DNA from: Cyprinodon diabolis
Lineage: Eukaryota; Chordata; Actinopteri; Cyprinodontiformes; Cyprinodontidae
Direction: 5' to 3'
Assembly (NCBI GenBank): GCA_030533445.1
Contig: CM060066.1
Coordinates: 36,498,235 to 36,562,234 of the forward strand
Length of the DNA stretch: 64,000 bases
This document shows, piece after piece, positions 1 through 64,000 of the stretch. Both the position numbers and the translations under genes were made by a program. The notes below the pieces were generated by a model that was not told the DNA's origin, did not search any database, and saw nothing but the letters and a program-made list of their open reading frames with translations. Position 1 is the first letter of the stretch; every line of letters starts with the position of its first letter.

Positions 1-989
1 TTAAATGAATAATGTTTTGGACAACCCTCAGCATTCTTCACATCATACTATTTTACAGCAACAGATTGTTTGCAGTAAGAGGCTTTTCCAGACCCATTGT
101 GAGACAGAATCCTACATCATTAGCATTTGCAACTCATTGAGAAACCCATATTAGAGTTGAAACAACATTTAATTTCCCTTTTGGATCAATAAAGTATTTT
201 TTAATTTAATTAAATTAGAAATACGACATATTAGGGGACATCTTAAGCTACCAAGAGGCTTCAGGATAAGACAAAAAGATAGGATTAGGAAATAAATTAG
301 CTTAAGTATGGTTAAGTCTCCCTTAAAAAGCAAGTTTCTAAGTCAATTTGGTGGTCAAGACATCAAAAAAGAAACTAGATAGATGATAAACCTGCTTTAT
401 CTTGTAAAATCTCGGATGGAAAGGCATCCATTTTCCATGGTAAAAAAATATAAACGAGGTTGATGTAGCCACCTAAAGACACTTTTCCTATTGACCTATT
501 TAAAAGCAGGCTAAACATTTTATGTTTTAGGTCAGTTAGGATTACCAAAATATCTGTTAAAAAATACAAGAACAGTGATTTTCTTTTTCTTATATTTAAA
601 TTTAAAACTTTCCTTAGTATTTAGTAAAACTGCTCTCTAATTTTTATAACCTAAGTGAAAATTGTGCACACTTCTTCAGTGGTTTACTGTAAATTTGTCC
701 CTCTCCTCCTGTCAGACCTACTGTAACTCAGTCATGTTTGAAGGTTGGTTTTCCTTCGCACGCCTTTTCAGCTCTGCACTCAACTAGACCTTTCCAATGG
801 GCTGTGATCAGCACTTTTTGAGTGACATGTCAAAACATTAACCTTGTTTTCCTTAAGCTGTGTAAGCAAGTAATCATGTCGCCTCTGGTTACTGTTCATT
901 AGGGAGACCCATGTGTGCCCGAGCCTTAAACTCCAAGGCTGAATCCTTCAGATGTTGCCTTAATTTTTCTTCATTATGTTCATTATGCT

Positions 990-1200
990 AAACCAAGCTC
1001 TGTTATATCCAGATTAAAAACCCATTTGTTTACAGATACTTTTTACTGTTCTATATGGATTAATAATTAAAACCTTGTTTATTTCAATCTGTGTTAAAAC
1101 TTTCCTTTACAATGCCGCTGTGATGTACATTTTTGTTTTTTTATTTCTTTACCATGTGAAGCGCTTTGTTTGAATAAACTTGTTATTGTAAATTAGGTCC
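990..1200 (+). repeat. Possible 3' end of an L2-like LINE
   Basis: A short stretch reads SRLKTHLFTDTF, resembling the FK-x-RLKTHLF motif near the C-terminus of L2-type LINE reverse transcriptases. It is followed about 120 bp later by a tail-like stretch with tgtttgaataaacttgt. There is no longer open frame. The call rests on a short motif and could be chance. Confidence 0.35.
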
Positions 1201-1501
1201 ATGCATATACTTGCTATGCCTTTCCTCTTGATCCAATCTATTTTTATAATTGCACCAGTCCCTCTTTCAGTAAAATACCCAAACATTATGATGATGCTAC
1301 TACGACTGGACTTCACAGTCGGGGAAGTGTTTACAGGCTTGCAAGCTTTCCTTTATTCTTTCCCACTATAACAATGGCCGTTCGAGCCACCATTATAACC
1401 AACACTTTAGAATTTGGGAAGCAGGTTATCATTTAGGTTATTTAATGTTGACTGATCTGATTTATCCACTAATGACTGATAAGTGACCATTTTCATTAAA
1501 A

Positions 1502-2453
1502 TAGGGTGACCATATTTTCATTTGGGAAAACCAGGACACCTTGGAGCGCGGTGGGGGGGTGGGGGGGGGGGGGGGTGGGGGGGGGGGGGGATCTCCGTTC
1601 CCATGCATAGAGATGTCTGTGGCATGCACTCACTTAAGATAGACCTACGTAATCCTACAATAACATGATATTTACAGTTGATTTATTAAAAATGCTTTTC
1701 AGTAAAAGTCAACAGCAATAGATACAATAACAAATTATAATTTTATTCAAAATGTATTTATTATTATTTATTAAAAAATGCTTAACAATTCCTGTAATGA
1801 ATGAATAGCACAATGAAAGACATAATGTCTCATCTAAACATCCCTCACTTAACAATAAAAGTTAACAATAACTCTCAACTCCCAATAAGACATGATACTC
1901 AGCCTCAGCAATGAACAAAATAATGTCTGTTCTGTAGGCTATTAGAAAAAATAAATTAACAAATTAGCTAATTAACAAAAAATACCTCTTGTGTAGCAAA
2001 AACGTACCAAAATGTACCAAAAACGAACAAACATATCAATAGACTATCATTACTTTGGGTGTCCAGGTGGCTTTTCAGATCCCTTGCACCTCCATTGGAC
2101 ACAGAGACATATGTGCACAAGGCCTCCCATTTGTCTCGACCCGGTCTGAAAGCGGGGAAACTCTTTTGTAAATCATCTGTAAACATACATTTGCGCTTTT
2201 GCATGTTGTTGGCGTACTGACAGCCACGCTATCTCTATTCTGATTACAGAGCTGCCCGCACTAATGCGGCTCAGGGATTACGTCACACGCAGCGTCGTGC
2301 GCAGTGCCCTAGTGCCTTTAAATTCAATGGTCCAATGAAGGTAATTTAAGAAAACAGGACATTTCCTCACTTTCTAAAAAAAAACCTGGGACGCCCGGGA
2401 CAGGATGTGAAATACGGATATGTCCCGGGAAATACGGACGTTTGGTCACCCTA
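1502..2453 (-). mobile_element. hAT-like DNA transposon, internally deleted
   Basis: The 952-bp element has termini TAGGGTGACCA and TGGTCACCCTA and perfect 8-bp target duplications CATTAAAA at 1494-1501 and 2454-2461, the hAT hallmark. On the minus strand, 2204 back to about 2050 encodes KRKCMFTDDLQKSFPAFRPG and RDKWEALCTYVSVSNGGARD. This resembles the N-terminal zinc-finger-like region of some hAT transposases; the catalytic part is missing. A 40-bp G tract at 1551-1590 lies inside. It is non-autonomous, probably moved by a full-length relative. Confidence 0.85.
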
Positions 2454-3135
2454 CATTAAAACCTTAATTTTCTCTTGTATCAAGAAGATCTTTCTATAAA
2501 AGGAAGGGCTTTTTACAATATGCTGAATTTAAAAACTAGGGCATCATTATGCTTTACAAATGTATTGTACTGTAATAAATGGTGATTAAATAAACAAAAA
2601 CATGTTTTCTTAAACATTATATGATATAGCTAAAGCGGAACATATTACATTATGGAATAAAAAAAAAAATCTAAATAAAATACACATGAAATATACAATA
2701 AAACACATGATTTCCAATAAGCAGAGATTTAAAACTGTCATTAAAAGACAGGGTACAGTCGCTCTAACATGCTGTTATACTATTTAACACTTCAACAAAG
2801 TGGATGCTAACTGCTAACTATGTTTTTATGTAATCCAAGGCTTTGTGGTGTTAACAGTACTTTTAAATGGGTGGTTATGGTTAAAATGTGGCCCCATAAA
2901 GCGCATTAACTAGTAAAAGTCTCCTTATCTACTGTTTTAATTTTAAGGATATAGTTTTCTATAAGGTTAAAAATGTTTTTAGTAGTGCCATCCACTTTTC
3001 TATCACCACATCCTACCCTTCCAAGCACTGTAGAGAAAGGAAAGCTCCTCCATGTAGCTCGGCTAAATGGGAGCTATTTAGGTTATAACGAGAAGATTTC
3101 CGTGAAGATTCCCGCTTTCCACTTTAAAAAAAAAA

Positions 3136-3240
3136 AATGCACATGCACAACCCTGTAGCCTCTCCCGAGAAGGAACGACCATTAAATGCAACAATTAAAT
3201 GTGTGTGAGAGCATGCAGGAGCCCATTTCTTTATTCTGGG
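3136..3240 (+). repeat. Fragment of the TTAA-type MITE family
   Basis: The stretch around tgcacatgcacaaccctgta, then cctctcccgagaaggaacg and the following gcatgcaggagcccatttct, is repeated with few changes at 19173-19262 and in part at 22805-22855. Only the core is present here; no terminal repeats are seen. Confidence 0.6.
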
Positions 3241-3452
3241 GTTAATAGGCAAACTTCAAACCAAAACTTGTTTATCTTTGGAATAAATAAAACCCTCTCC
3301 TTACCGATTGGTATGATAGTAGGAAAAAAATATATATCCTTTTTTTTTATCAACTGAATTTCTGTTTTTTAACTCCAAATTTTCACCTGCTGTGTGTATT
3401 TTTCATTTCCATCAACGTCTGAACTTGGCTCCTTCTGTCTGTCCTTTTTCAG

Positions 3453-56447
<52,995 letters not shown>

Positions 56448-57750
56448 CACACCAGCACAGCTCCTCTTTCCCCTACCCCTCACCCCCCTACACTCATGAA
56501 TTCAGACCCTGAGCCTCAAGCACTTGGATGTAAAGGATGTTTGTTTTTTGTACATATGCAATTCACCTCCGTGAATGTTCAATTGATAGCTGCTGACAAA
56601 AACTCATGCTACAAATGTCTCTATACATATATATATATATAATAATTATTATGATGATGATTGTTTATTCATATTCTTATTATGAGGCTAATGATTGTAG
56701 GCTTGGCTGTGCTGAGGACTCTGTGTGTATATAATTAGAAGAAGAAGAGGTTCTATTTTAAAGAAGCCCCACACATGGCTCCCTGCAGCTCCTCCTGGCT
56801 GCACAGCAACCATCACTACCTGAATGAACTGTGAACCGTCACCCACACAAGCCCACAGTGGGGTCACACAGTGTTGAAATAGACCCACTGAAACCGGACA
56901 CATGGACTAATACCAGCCCGCTGGCGCTGGACCCCCTCATGTGTTTATGATCGCGCATCAGATCCAGACTCACTGCAAAGAGATGCAGCTTTACTCCCTG
57001 GAGGTTTAAAAGGACTAACCCGGTGGTGATAGACTGATCTCTCTCTCGTGTGACAAAGGTTAAGAGGAATTATTTTCCTGTGTTTGTGTTATATATCATA
57101 GATGTGCCCCAGTGTGAACCCTCATAGTTCAAAAAGACACCTGACCCAGTGTGCCAAACAGAATCAGAATAATCCACCAATTCACTGCACATTTAAAGTT
57201 TTTTTCACTCTCATCCACGCCCACCTGGAGGTGGCTTAATATCTGGTTGCCATGCAATGCAATAAGGCTGCGTTTGCTGCCCCTGCTTAAGCTCAGCAAT
57301 ACAAATACATTCAATCTTAGTTTGCACTGCTCTCTTTTCACCAACTGGCAGCTGTCAGTGCTACCCTCAATGGCAGAAAGGACATTAGGTGTTACTTCCC
57401 TGTCACTCTCTAAGCTCTATTTATTAATATAAACAAATCTCACACCAAAACAGCAACAAAATGCTTTGCATAAGTACTCTGTTCTTGAAACCCCACCTTC
57501 TCTCCTGCTTTTGGTAGAACTTTATTTGTTATTTCTGAGCTCCAGCTTCCTTTGTTACGACTGTGATTTATGTTAGCTGCCTGTTTATAGCCACATGAGT
57601 CTGTGCTTTAGTGACGAAACCTTTTTTTTAGCACCTGCCATAGCTCAAAACCCACAAAGTGCTTTAAAAAAGCTGGCTTAAATAGACAAAGACGAGATAA
57701 AGCAAGTGCACACGTCACATCATAAAGCATAAAACTAGGTTTGAATAAAT
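56448..57750 (+). other. rptor: rptor 3' UTR, end uncertain
   Basis: Sequence after the stop codon has no further coding signal. A short AT repeat lies at 56627-56640. The first clear canonical AATAAA on the plus strand is at 57744-57749; another lies near 58138. I picked the first as a provisional end, but poly(A) usage cannot be read from sequence alone. Confidence 0.35.
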
Positions 57751-59124
57751 AGTTTAAAAAAAGTTAATCCACTTCTTTAAAAAAAAATCAACAGAATTAA
57801 GAAAGATAGAGGATAAATATGTTTTTACAATCGTTGGGCCGCTGCTATAAAGGGTTTTACCCCCTATGGTCTTAAAATGTGTTCTTGAAACCATTGGCAA
57901 ACTTATGCTGCGTTCACACTGAAGGCGTTTATGGGCGTCAGAAACAGTAAAATGCAGAAATCTGGACACCGGGTCGGACACGATCAAACTCTGATCAAGT
58001 TGGTTTGACGCGTCGATGCTCGACGCTCTATTAGAGCAGATTTTAAAACTTAGAAAATCTCTTTGCTTAAAAAATGGTTTCTGACAATGAAGGCCAATAC
58101 ACCAAATGCTGTTTGATCTCAGTAATTTCTTATGGACAATAAATACGTTTTTAATCTTGTTTAATTTCACCTTCTAGCATTTATCATTAAAACTGTTAAA
58201 GTAGAAGTAAAGCATTAAATATTTAAGAACAGTAGAGCTGCACATCATCAGCATAGAAATGATAAGACACGTGGAAAAATGTCCTGATTTTGGACTTGCT
58301 GTAAAGAGAACCCTTACAGCGGATGCTCCAGAGTCAGCTGACATGAAAATGTTCCCAGATATCTTTCTTTAGAGCAGTTTCTGTGACAGAGAGCTAATGC
58401 TATAATTTATTAAAGATCTTTTTTCTCTTGAACAGAATTGGTAAATGACCTGTACTTATATATTGCCTTTTTAAGTCAGGGGACTCCAAAGCACTTTAAA
58501 CTAGATTCAGTCATTTACTCCCACATTGATGGTGGCCAGCTGTAGTGTAGCCACTGCTTCCCTGGGGCACCCAGAGGTAAGGCTACTGTACAGAGGCACC
58601 ATCAGGGCCTCTGACCACCACTAGTATTAATACAGGTGAAGTTCTCTGATTGCAAGATGAACTTCTGCATCCTATGGCACTGTGGTCCCAAGAAATTAGT
58701 TGTTCCGCCTTTTCAAGATGGTTTTACATATTTTAATGATAGGCCTGTAATTTTTAGCTGCATAGGGTTCAAATTGCATTATTTAATTGTGGCTCATTAA
58801 CAGGATGCTTGAAGGAGTTTGGAATCACACCCGTTAGAAGGGAAGCATGGTAAGTTTCTTTGTAACCCAGGCATATAGCACCGGAAAACCCTTTTAAACG
58901 AGAAAACAGGGGAAATTTGGTTTGTTAGGTAGATATTTTCATTTTATTAAGTCAGTGTCACCTGATCAAACACATTCAGAGATGGAGAAAGTGGGAAACC
59001 AGAAATAAAGTTATGACTCAACACAGGTACAGTAGAGATCACAGGGAAACGACCCTTGATTTCACTCAGGAATCTAATGAAACCACCTCAAACAGCTGAT
59101 CTCAGAGCAGTGAAGATGCTCAGG

Positions 59125-59451
59125 TTAGTCACATGTTGTTGAGATGAGTGTATTTACTCTGAGGTTAGTTTTTTTTCTGTGGTGCCCTCTCACCAACAAT
59201 GTGCCTCTTCCTCTGGGCCGCAGCTTTGCCTTCTTAGCTTCTTTTATTTTTGTCGCTATAATTTGTTTTTGAATTGCTTCCTTTTGCATCTTGTTTAGCT
59301 CAGCCTCAGTTTTCCGTAGACATGACCCCATCCCCTCCTGCAACACGACTGCGAGTTTACTTTTCACTGCAAAAGACGTACTTAAGAGCCAGCAGTCGTG
59401 ACGACCACCAAACTCTATAGCATTGCACTGCTTCAATGCTCTTTGGTTCAC
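59125..59451 (-). pseudogene. Unrecognised 108-residue coding-like frame
   Basis: The product is lysine-rich and helical in the middle (TEAELNKMQKEAIQKQIIAT, then KIKEAKKAKLRPRGRGT) with an RGRGT tail. That composition is unlike a random frame in AT-rich DNA. It has no recognised domain or splice context. It may be a fragment of a mobile-element protein or of an old retrocopy. Confidence 0.3.
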
Positions 59452-59785
59452 AAGGCATCAATAAAGTATTACTATATTCATCTCTAATTATTGTGCTTTG
59501 GGTTTTAGGATTTTATACCTTGGGAGGAAAAAAAAGAGACTTGAACATGATAGTAAAAAAGTGAAATACAATCAGGTTTGTCTGTGACTGTAGACATCTT
59601 TACTGGTTTATAAAAGGAGAAATTAAATTGATGAAATAAACCAAATACAACCCTGACTCTTTCTGAATTGTTTCCTTATTTTTGATTTTTAATCATATAT
59701 GAAAGGTGGATCATGTTAAAGCTGCTGTGATGAAGCTCCAGAAAAAAAACCTGTCTTGTCACAGACTCCACCGAACAGGTTTTAT

Positions 59786-60007
59786 TTCAATTCAGTTTAT
59801 TTATATAGCGCCAATTCACAACATGTCATCTCAAGGCACTTGATCCAGATCATACAGTCAAATTGATTCAAAGTTTTCTATCTAAGGAAAACCAGATTGC
59901 ATCGACTCATTGACTTAAATGCAATCCTCCCTCTAAGCATGCTTGTGGCAACAGTGGAGAGGAAAAACTCCCTTTTAACAGGAAGATACCTCCAGCAGAA
60001 CCAGGCA
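59786..60007. repeat. Interspersed repeat family A, third copy
   Basis: Carries ttcaattcagtttatttata, gcgccaattcacaacatgtc, gattgcatcgactcattgac and ctcccttttaacaggaagat, ending in cagcagaaccaggc. Shorter than the copy at 10370-11040. Confidence 0.8.
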
Positions 60008-62832
60008 TCAAACCAACTACATTTAAACGAATGTCAAAGAATTTCAAGAGAATGTCTCATATGTGCAGCTCCAACATTAAGTGCAATTTTGACACAATGA
60101 TAGAGATATACATATAGATGCTCAATAGATACAATAAAAAGCATAACAAATACAGCAAATAATAAAAATGTATAGTAAGGCATAAATATTTTTTCTAAGC
60201 TTTTGTATTACTCACATTTACAATAACTACTTTATCATTATTGATAAATATATATTTTTCTGTTTAAACTTAATATTTTTTTATTTTTCTGCTTTTTTTT
60301 ACCCCATATATTTCCTAAATGCTATTTTTTCTGTCCTCTTTACATTTCTGTTTGCATTACTACCTTTTTTTGAGAGGAGGAGGTCTTTAGGGGACAAGTT
60401 TTGCCTCTTGGTTGGTTAGACTGGATGGAATCTATGTGCTACCAGGACAGGCTCACAGTGATTCTGAATAGTGCAAACTAAGGACACCTGCTCTAAATAG
60501 CAATTGGTTCAGTGAGAGCAGTGATTCCTATCCAAATTGTGTTGGTAGTTAGAAAAGGTTTAATGGGTGGAATAAAATCTGTTTACATTTGCGCAGCAAT
60601 CTTTGTAGCTCACCTGCAACACACCCACTTATTGCACATACTAACATTTTCACAGGCAACTTAGGGCCTTTTCATTGGAGTCTCTGAAGATCAGACCCTG
60701 AATCCAGTTAATGTCTTTACTAAGGATCTGCTTCCACATGAACCCTAATGGCCTGAAGCACCATGCAGCATTTCCCTTTCATGTCTGTTGGCATTATTCA
60801 TGTTTGCCACATATTTGCTGCTCCCTATTTTCTGTGATTGCAGCATCTTTTGCTGGGGGTTTTTCTTTTGCATGTGCTGCTGTTTTTATTTCTTTGCATG
60901 TGTTTTGCATGTCTGTCTAATTTTTGCAAAGGTTGTTTCTTTGTACACCAAGGGTGCAGCAGTCTCACTGAAGGAGCTCTCCTTTAACAACATCGTGCAA
61001 AGAGTATCATCTAACAGTGACTATTTATTTTTTCACTGTCCTCCCATTTCCCACCACCTGCACAATGTCCTGGGATCATCTGGACAGGTCTGATCTTCCT
61101 GGTAAACCTCCAACTATTTCATCTCAGCTGCAAATAATCTGCTGCTCTAACATACCAAACTATCAAAGATTGTTGATGTGATGACAGAGCTAAGCAAGGT
61201 CATCAGGATCCTCCCCTGCCCCCTTAAAGATTTTTGTCTCAGTATGTAAAATCTGCTCTGACCCGTCCTGTGCAGAGGGTCAGTGTTGTTCCAAGTTTAT
61301 TGTTATGCAAATTGTTTTTTCATATATTAGTGAAAATAATTACTTTTCTGATGCAACCTAATCGTCTCATCAATTGTTCTATAGCACTGGTTCTGAGGCC
61401 TTTCTGTTTCCCATCAATGGGGTTTAGATAAACTTTGAAGAGCTTTAGGTTTTTACAAAAAATTTTGATATTCTGTCATGAATCCAAAAACTAGGTTTAT
61501 GTTCTTGCATCATTGCTGTAGTTAAGGGCTTCTTTTAAAACACTGCCCGAAATAAATATTACGTTGCTCTCAAGCTGATAGGCAAATATAATTGTGCAGC
61601 CTAAATGCTCTTTAGCTGTAATTGTCTCCCTAAAAGTAGAAAACCTCCATCAAAACATGACACTAAAGGTATGACAAGAAATTAACAGCTTTAAATCTAA
61701 TTTTAATCAGTTCTTTACCTGACTGATTTGGGTAGGAAAACTGTAGTTTTATCTCTTCTCTGATTGCTTAAAATTTAGATCAGTTGGCTTTGTGAAGAAA
61801 TAAAGAAATCTCATAGAGAACCGTCAACAACTAGAAAATAAAATTAAAGCAAAAATTAGCTAGACCTAAAGAAAAACATCAGGAAGCCTGAGGAAGTTGC
61901 TTTAAAAGATTATAACTTTTTTTTTTTTACTTGTTGCTCCAAAAAAATACCAAATCTAAGCTTAGACAGATCCTCACACTGATGTCCTTTTTGTTTATTG
62001 CTTTAATCTCTTAAGAGGAAAAAAAAAGAGAGAGCCAATTCTCTGATGTGCTTGAAGCTGTCTATTGGTAAACCATACACTGAAAAGTTTAGTAAGGTAT
62101 GCCCAAGATACAGATGTCTGTCTATTAACAGAATATTGTTTTGAAATCTGCAAAGGTTTCATTGTTAATGTTGGGAGACATCCTGGGCTCAAGAAAGCAG
62201 CTGAGATGTGAGATTACCAAAAATCCATATGGAGAACCGTGTCCTGGCAGAGTGGAGGCTCCAATGGAAAAGATCCTTAACTCTTTTAGGGGTTAGCTGG
62301 AATCATCGTCTGTGTCGTACAGAAAAGCTGGTATATAGCATATAAATCTGCTGGATCATCTTATACAAATGGAGGACATTTTTTTTTTTTTTATGTCACT
62401 TCTATGTCATGTTTCTGCCTCTAAATATGAAAATGTCTGAGAGAAACTGTTATCTCAAAGAAGCTGCCATTCTGCTGCATGTAGGGGTCACAGGTTGAAA
62501 GTCCAGAATCACTGCCATTACCATTTCACACACAAACCCACACACTGCATGTTGGAGGAGAACATTCCACAACAGCAAAGAGCCAGGCTGCGCGAACATC
62601 CTGAGGAAACAACACTCACTTCCTGTCAAATTAAGCCAAGTCGATGCTGCTTGGACTGATAACTGCCGCCACTGGGTGAGGTAAAGCACCACCTCAGTGT
62701 CTGCTGCCACCCACCAGATCCTGGTCAATCCTCACCGTGCACAAACGTTAAGACACGGCGCCCGTTGGAAAGGCAGATCTAGTCTCTTTAACCTGAAGGA
62801 CAGCCAACAGCACCAGGAGTTCCTCAGACAGG

Positions 62833-62991
62833 ATGGGCCTCCTGCTACTGCTCACCTCTACTCTCCTGATCAGCTGTAAGACTCCTCACCTTCTCTCGCT
62901 CTCAAAGAGGAGATGGTTGATCTGGCTCTCACTAACCCGTTGATTTCTGTTTTTCTCCAACCCTTCAATTCAGGGATATCTTTGAATACAG
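62833..62991 (+). CDS. Leader exons of a secreted or membrane protein gene, 3' partial
   Basis: ATG at 62833 in a good context (A at -3, G at +4) opens 43 nt encoding MGLLLLLTSTLLIS, a hydrophobic signal-peptide core, ending AGCT|gtaaga in phase 1. After a 98-nt intron with a strong tract (ctccaacccttcaattcag) an 18-nt mini-exon (62974-62991) adds WISLNT and ends ACAG|gtaaga, again phase 1. A leader split over a first exon and an 18-21-nt second exon, both phase 1, is typical of Fc-receptor and FcR-like genes, whose next exons are phase-1 Ig domains. No Ig domain is identifiable before the window ends, so the family is an inference. Confidence 0.6.
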
Positions 62992-64000
62992 GTAAGATTA
63001 AATAAATAACACTTTGATTAAAACAGTCATATAAACAGATTCATTGTTATTGGCTTGAGCAGATAGAAGTGTTTCATGTCTGGGCATTTATATTGATCTT
63101 AGATTTGGTTAACATATATTATGTTTCATTAAAACTTGCAAACACTGTTGTCTGTTCAGTGGAAACAGTGGTGGCTGTTATCACAGTGTTCTGATCGCTG
63201 ATGTCTGCTGTGGTGGAAAAGTTGTGGTGGGAAGTGTTGGGAACTAGTGGCCGAGCAGAGTCTCACGCCTCCGGAGCTGATCTGGGATGGAAGGTGTGAG
63301 TCTGCTCACATCAGCCGTAGATTCAAATCTGTAAGGCAGGATGGAAGAGACATTTCTGCTTAAACTTCTATTTCTCTGTTTAACACAGCTAACCTGTTTA
63401 TAGTCTATTTGATTTCACATTGCTGATTTCTGGCCTTTTTATTGGAAAATATTTTGCTTAAGATAATGGGAAAAAATATCCATATAAGAAATAATCTTGG
63501 ATGCTTTTGAAATTAAAAGGTTTATTGAGGGAAAAACTCAGAAATCAGCTTTTTTTTTTCTGCACCAGTGTCTCTAAAACCCAATAAATGAATAAAGGAA
63601 AATACACGTTAAAAAAAAAATCTCTCTCTCTAAAGATGGTTCACAGCTTTGAAAAAAACCTTAAGAGTAAAAAAAAAGATAAAGATTTGCTGCAATTTTT
63701 TGGGCTGCGATGGACTGGCAACCTGTCCAGGGTCGACCCTGCCTCTCGCCCATTGACTGCTGGAGATAAGCGCCAGAACCCCTCGCAACCCCGTTGGGAC
63801 AAGATGATGGATGGATGGATGGATTTTGGGCACTCAACTAAAAGGCCTGAATTTTTAATCCAAAAAAAATCAGAGTTTATATAAAATGACAAAATTTCAG
63901 CGATTCTGTTTTTGTCATTTCAAGTCATATAATTAGCAATCTGAGATTAGAGGGTAACTGCATGTGTTGACCATATCTCTCAGGTCCAAATTTAATATAA
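62992..64000 (+). other. Putative intron of the downstream gene
   Basis: No Ig-like or other exon is recognisable. A LINE 3' end with a GATG tail lies at 63700-63823. If the leader exons are real, the following exon lies past the window. Confidence 0.45.
63700..63823 (+). repeat. LINE 3' end with GATG repeat tail
   Basis: The sequence gcgatggactggcaacctgt, ccagggtcgaccctgcctct and then cgcccattgactgctggaga, ending in (GATG)n at about 63806-63823, is the typical 3' tail of a fish LINE family. Only the tail is present (5' truncated). Confidence 0.75.

Larger units (their letters stand above)
1..3452 (+). other. rptor: rptor intron, 3' part
   Basis: No raptor exon is recognisable. The stretch holds a possible LINE 3' end near 990-1200, a hAT-like element at 1502-2453 and a MITE-like fragment near 3136-3240. 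A LINE-type tail (aatttcccttttggatcaat followed by AAAGTATTTT) is at about 172-203. The rest is AT-rich unique-looking sequence. Confidence 0.7.
57751..62832. other. Intergenic region
   Basis: No convincing gene. It contains a repeat-like stretch at 58445-58620 (gtaaatgacctgtacttata, then cccacattgatggtggccag) common in fish, a family A copy at 59786-60007, and a coding-like minus-strand frame at 59125-59451. The gctgcgttcacactgaaggc block near 57905 may be a MITE end. 60.1-62.4 kb shows nothing recognisable. Confidence 0.6.

Noticed and set aside
63140..63300. Ig-domain exon for the downstream gene
   Set aside because: An acceptor-like ctgttcag is present near 63160, but the following frame lacks the Cys and Trp pattern of an Ig domain and soon meets stops.

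Overview
The window is vertebrate, almost certainly teleost fish. Coding sequence is split into short exons with GT-AG borders, and the introns are AT-rich with many microsatellites. The repeats (two Tc1 transposons with apparently intact reading frames, hAT and TTAA-type MITEs, tRNA-derived SINE pieces, LINE tails, an ERV) are types common in ray-finned fish. The species cannot be named from the sequence.

Positions 1-56447, plus strand, hold the 3' part of rptor (raptor, the substrate-recruiting subunit of mTORC1). Fourteen constitutive exons were joined by reading phase: the end of the HEAT-repeat region (3453-3571), a phospho-site-rich linker (8875-12010), a bridge exon (25332-25437) and the C-terminal WD40 propeller (30452-56447, stop TAA at 56445-56447). 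Together they encode about 531 residues. Upstream exons lie outside the window. A further phase-neutral 48-nt cassette exon (39654-39701) with very strong splice sites is proposed inside the propeller-coding part. One intron starts with GC, and one 3' splice site has a (CT)n(GT)n microsatellite where its polypyrimidine tract should be.

The introns carry most of the mobile DNA. The clearest elements are a hAT-like element at 1502-2453 (8-bp TSD), a Tc1 element at 5931-7178 inside a TA microsatellite, a Tc1 element with 208-bp terminal repeats at 15157-16758, TTAA-flanked MITEs at 18089-18608 and 19113-19507, and a three-layer nest of repeats at 22.7-23.56 kb. Further along are a decayed antisense endogenous retrovirus (25.56-27.75 kb), a 554-bp element with an 11-bp TSD (28043-28596), hAT-type elements at 31626-31982 and 32721-34228, opposed tRNA-derived SINE pieces (34.5-34.85 kb), a decayed Tc1 copy (43.4-44.56 kb) and a decayed LINE reverse transcriptase (47.1-48.43 kb).

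From 56448 to 62832 are the rptor 3' UTR and an intergenic stretch with no convincing gene. At 62833-62991 a second plus-strand gene begins: a leader-peptide exon followed by an 18-nt mini-exon. This layout resembles the split signal peptides of Fc-receptor-type immunoglobulin-superfamily genes. The rest of that gene lies beyond the window.
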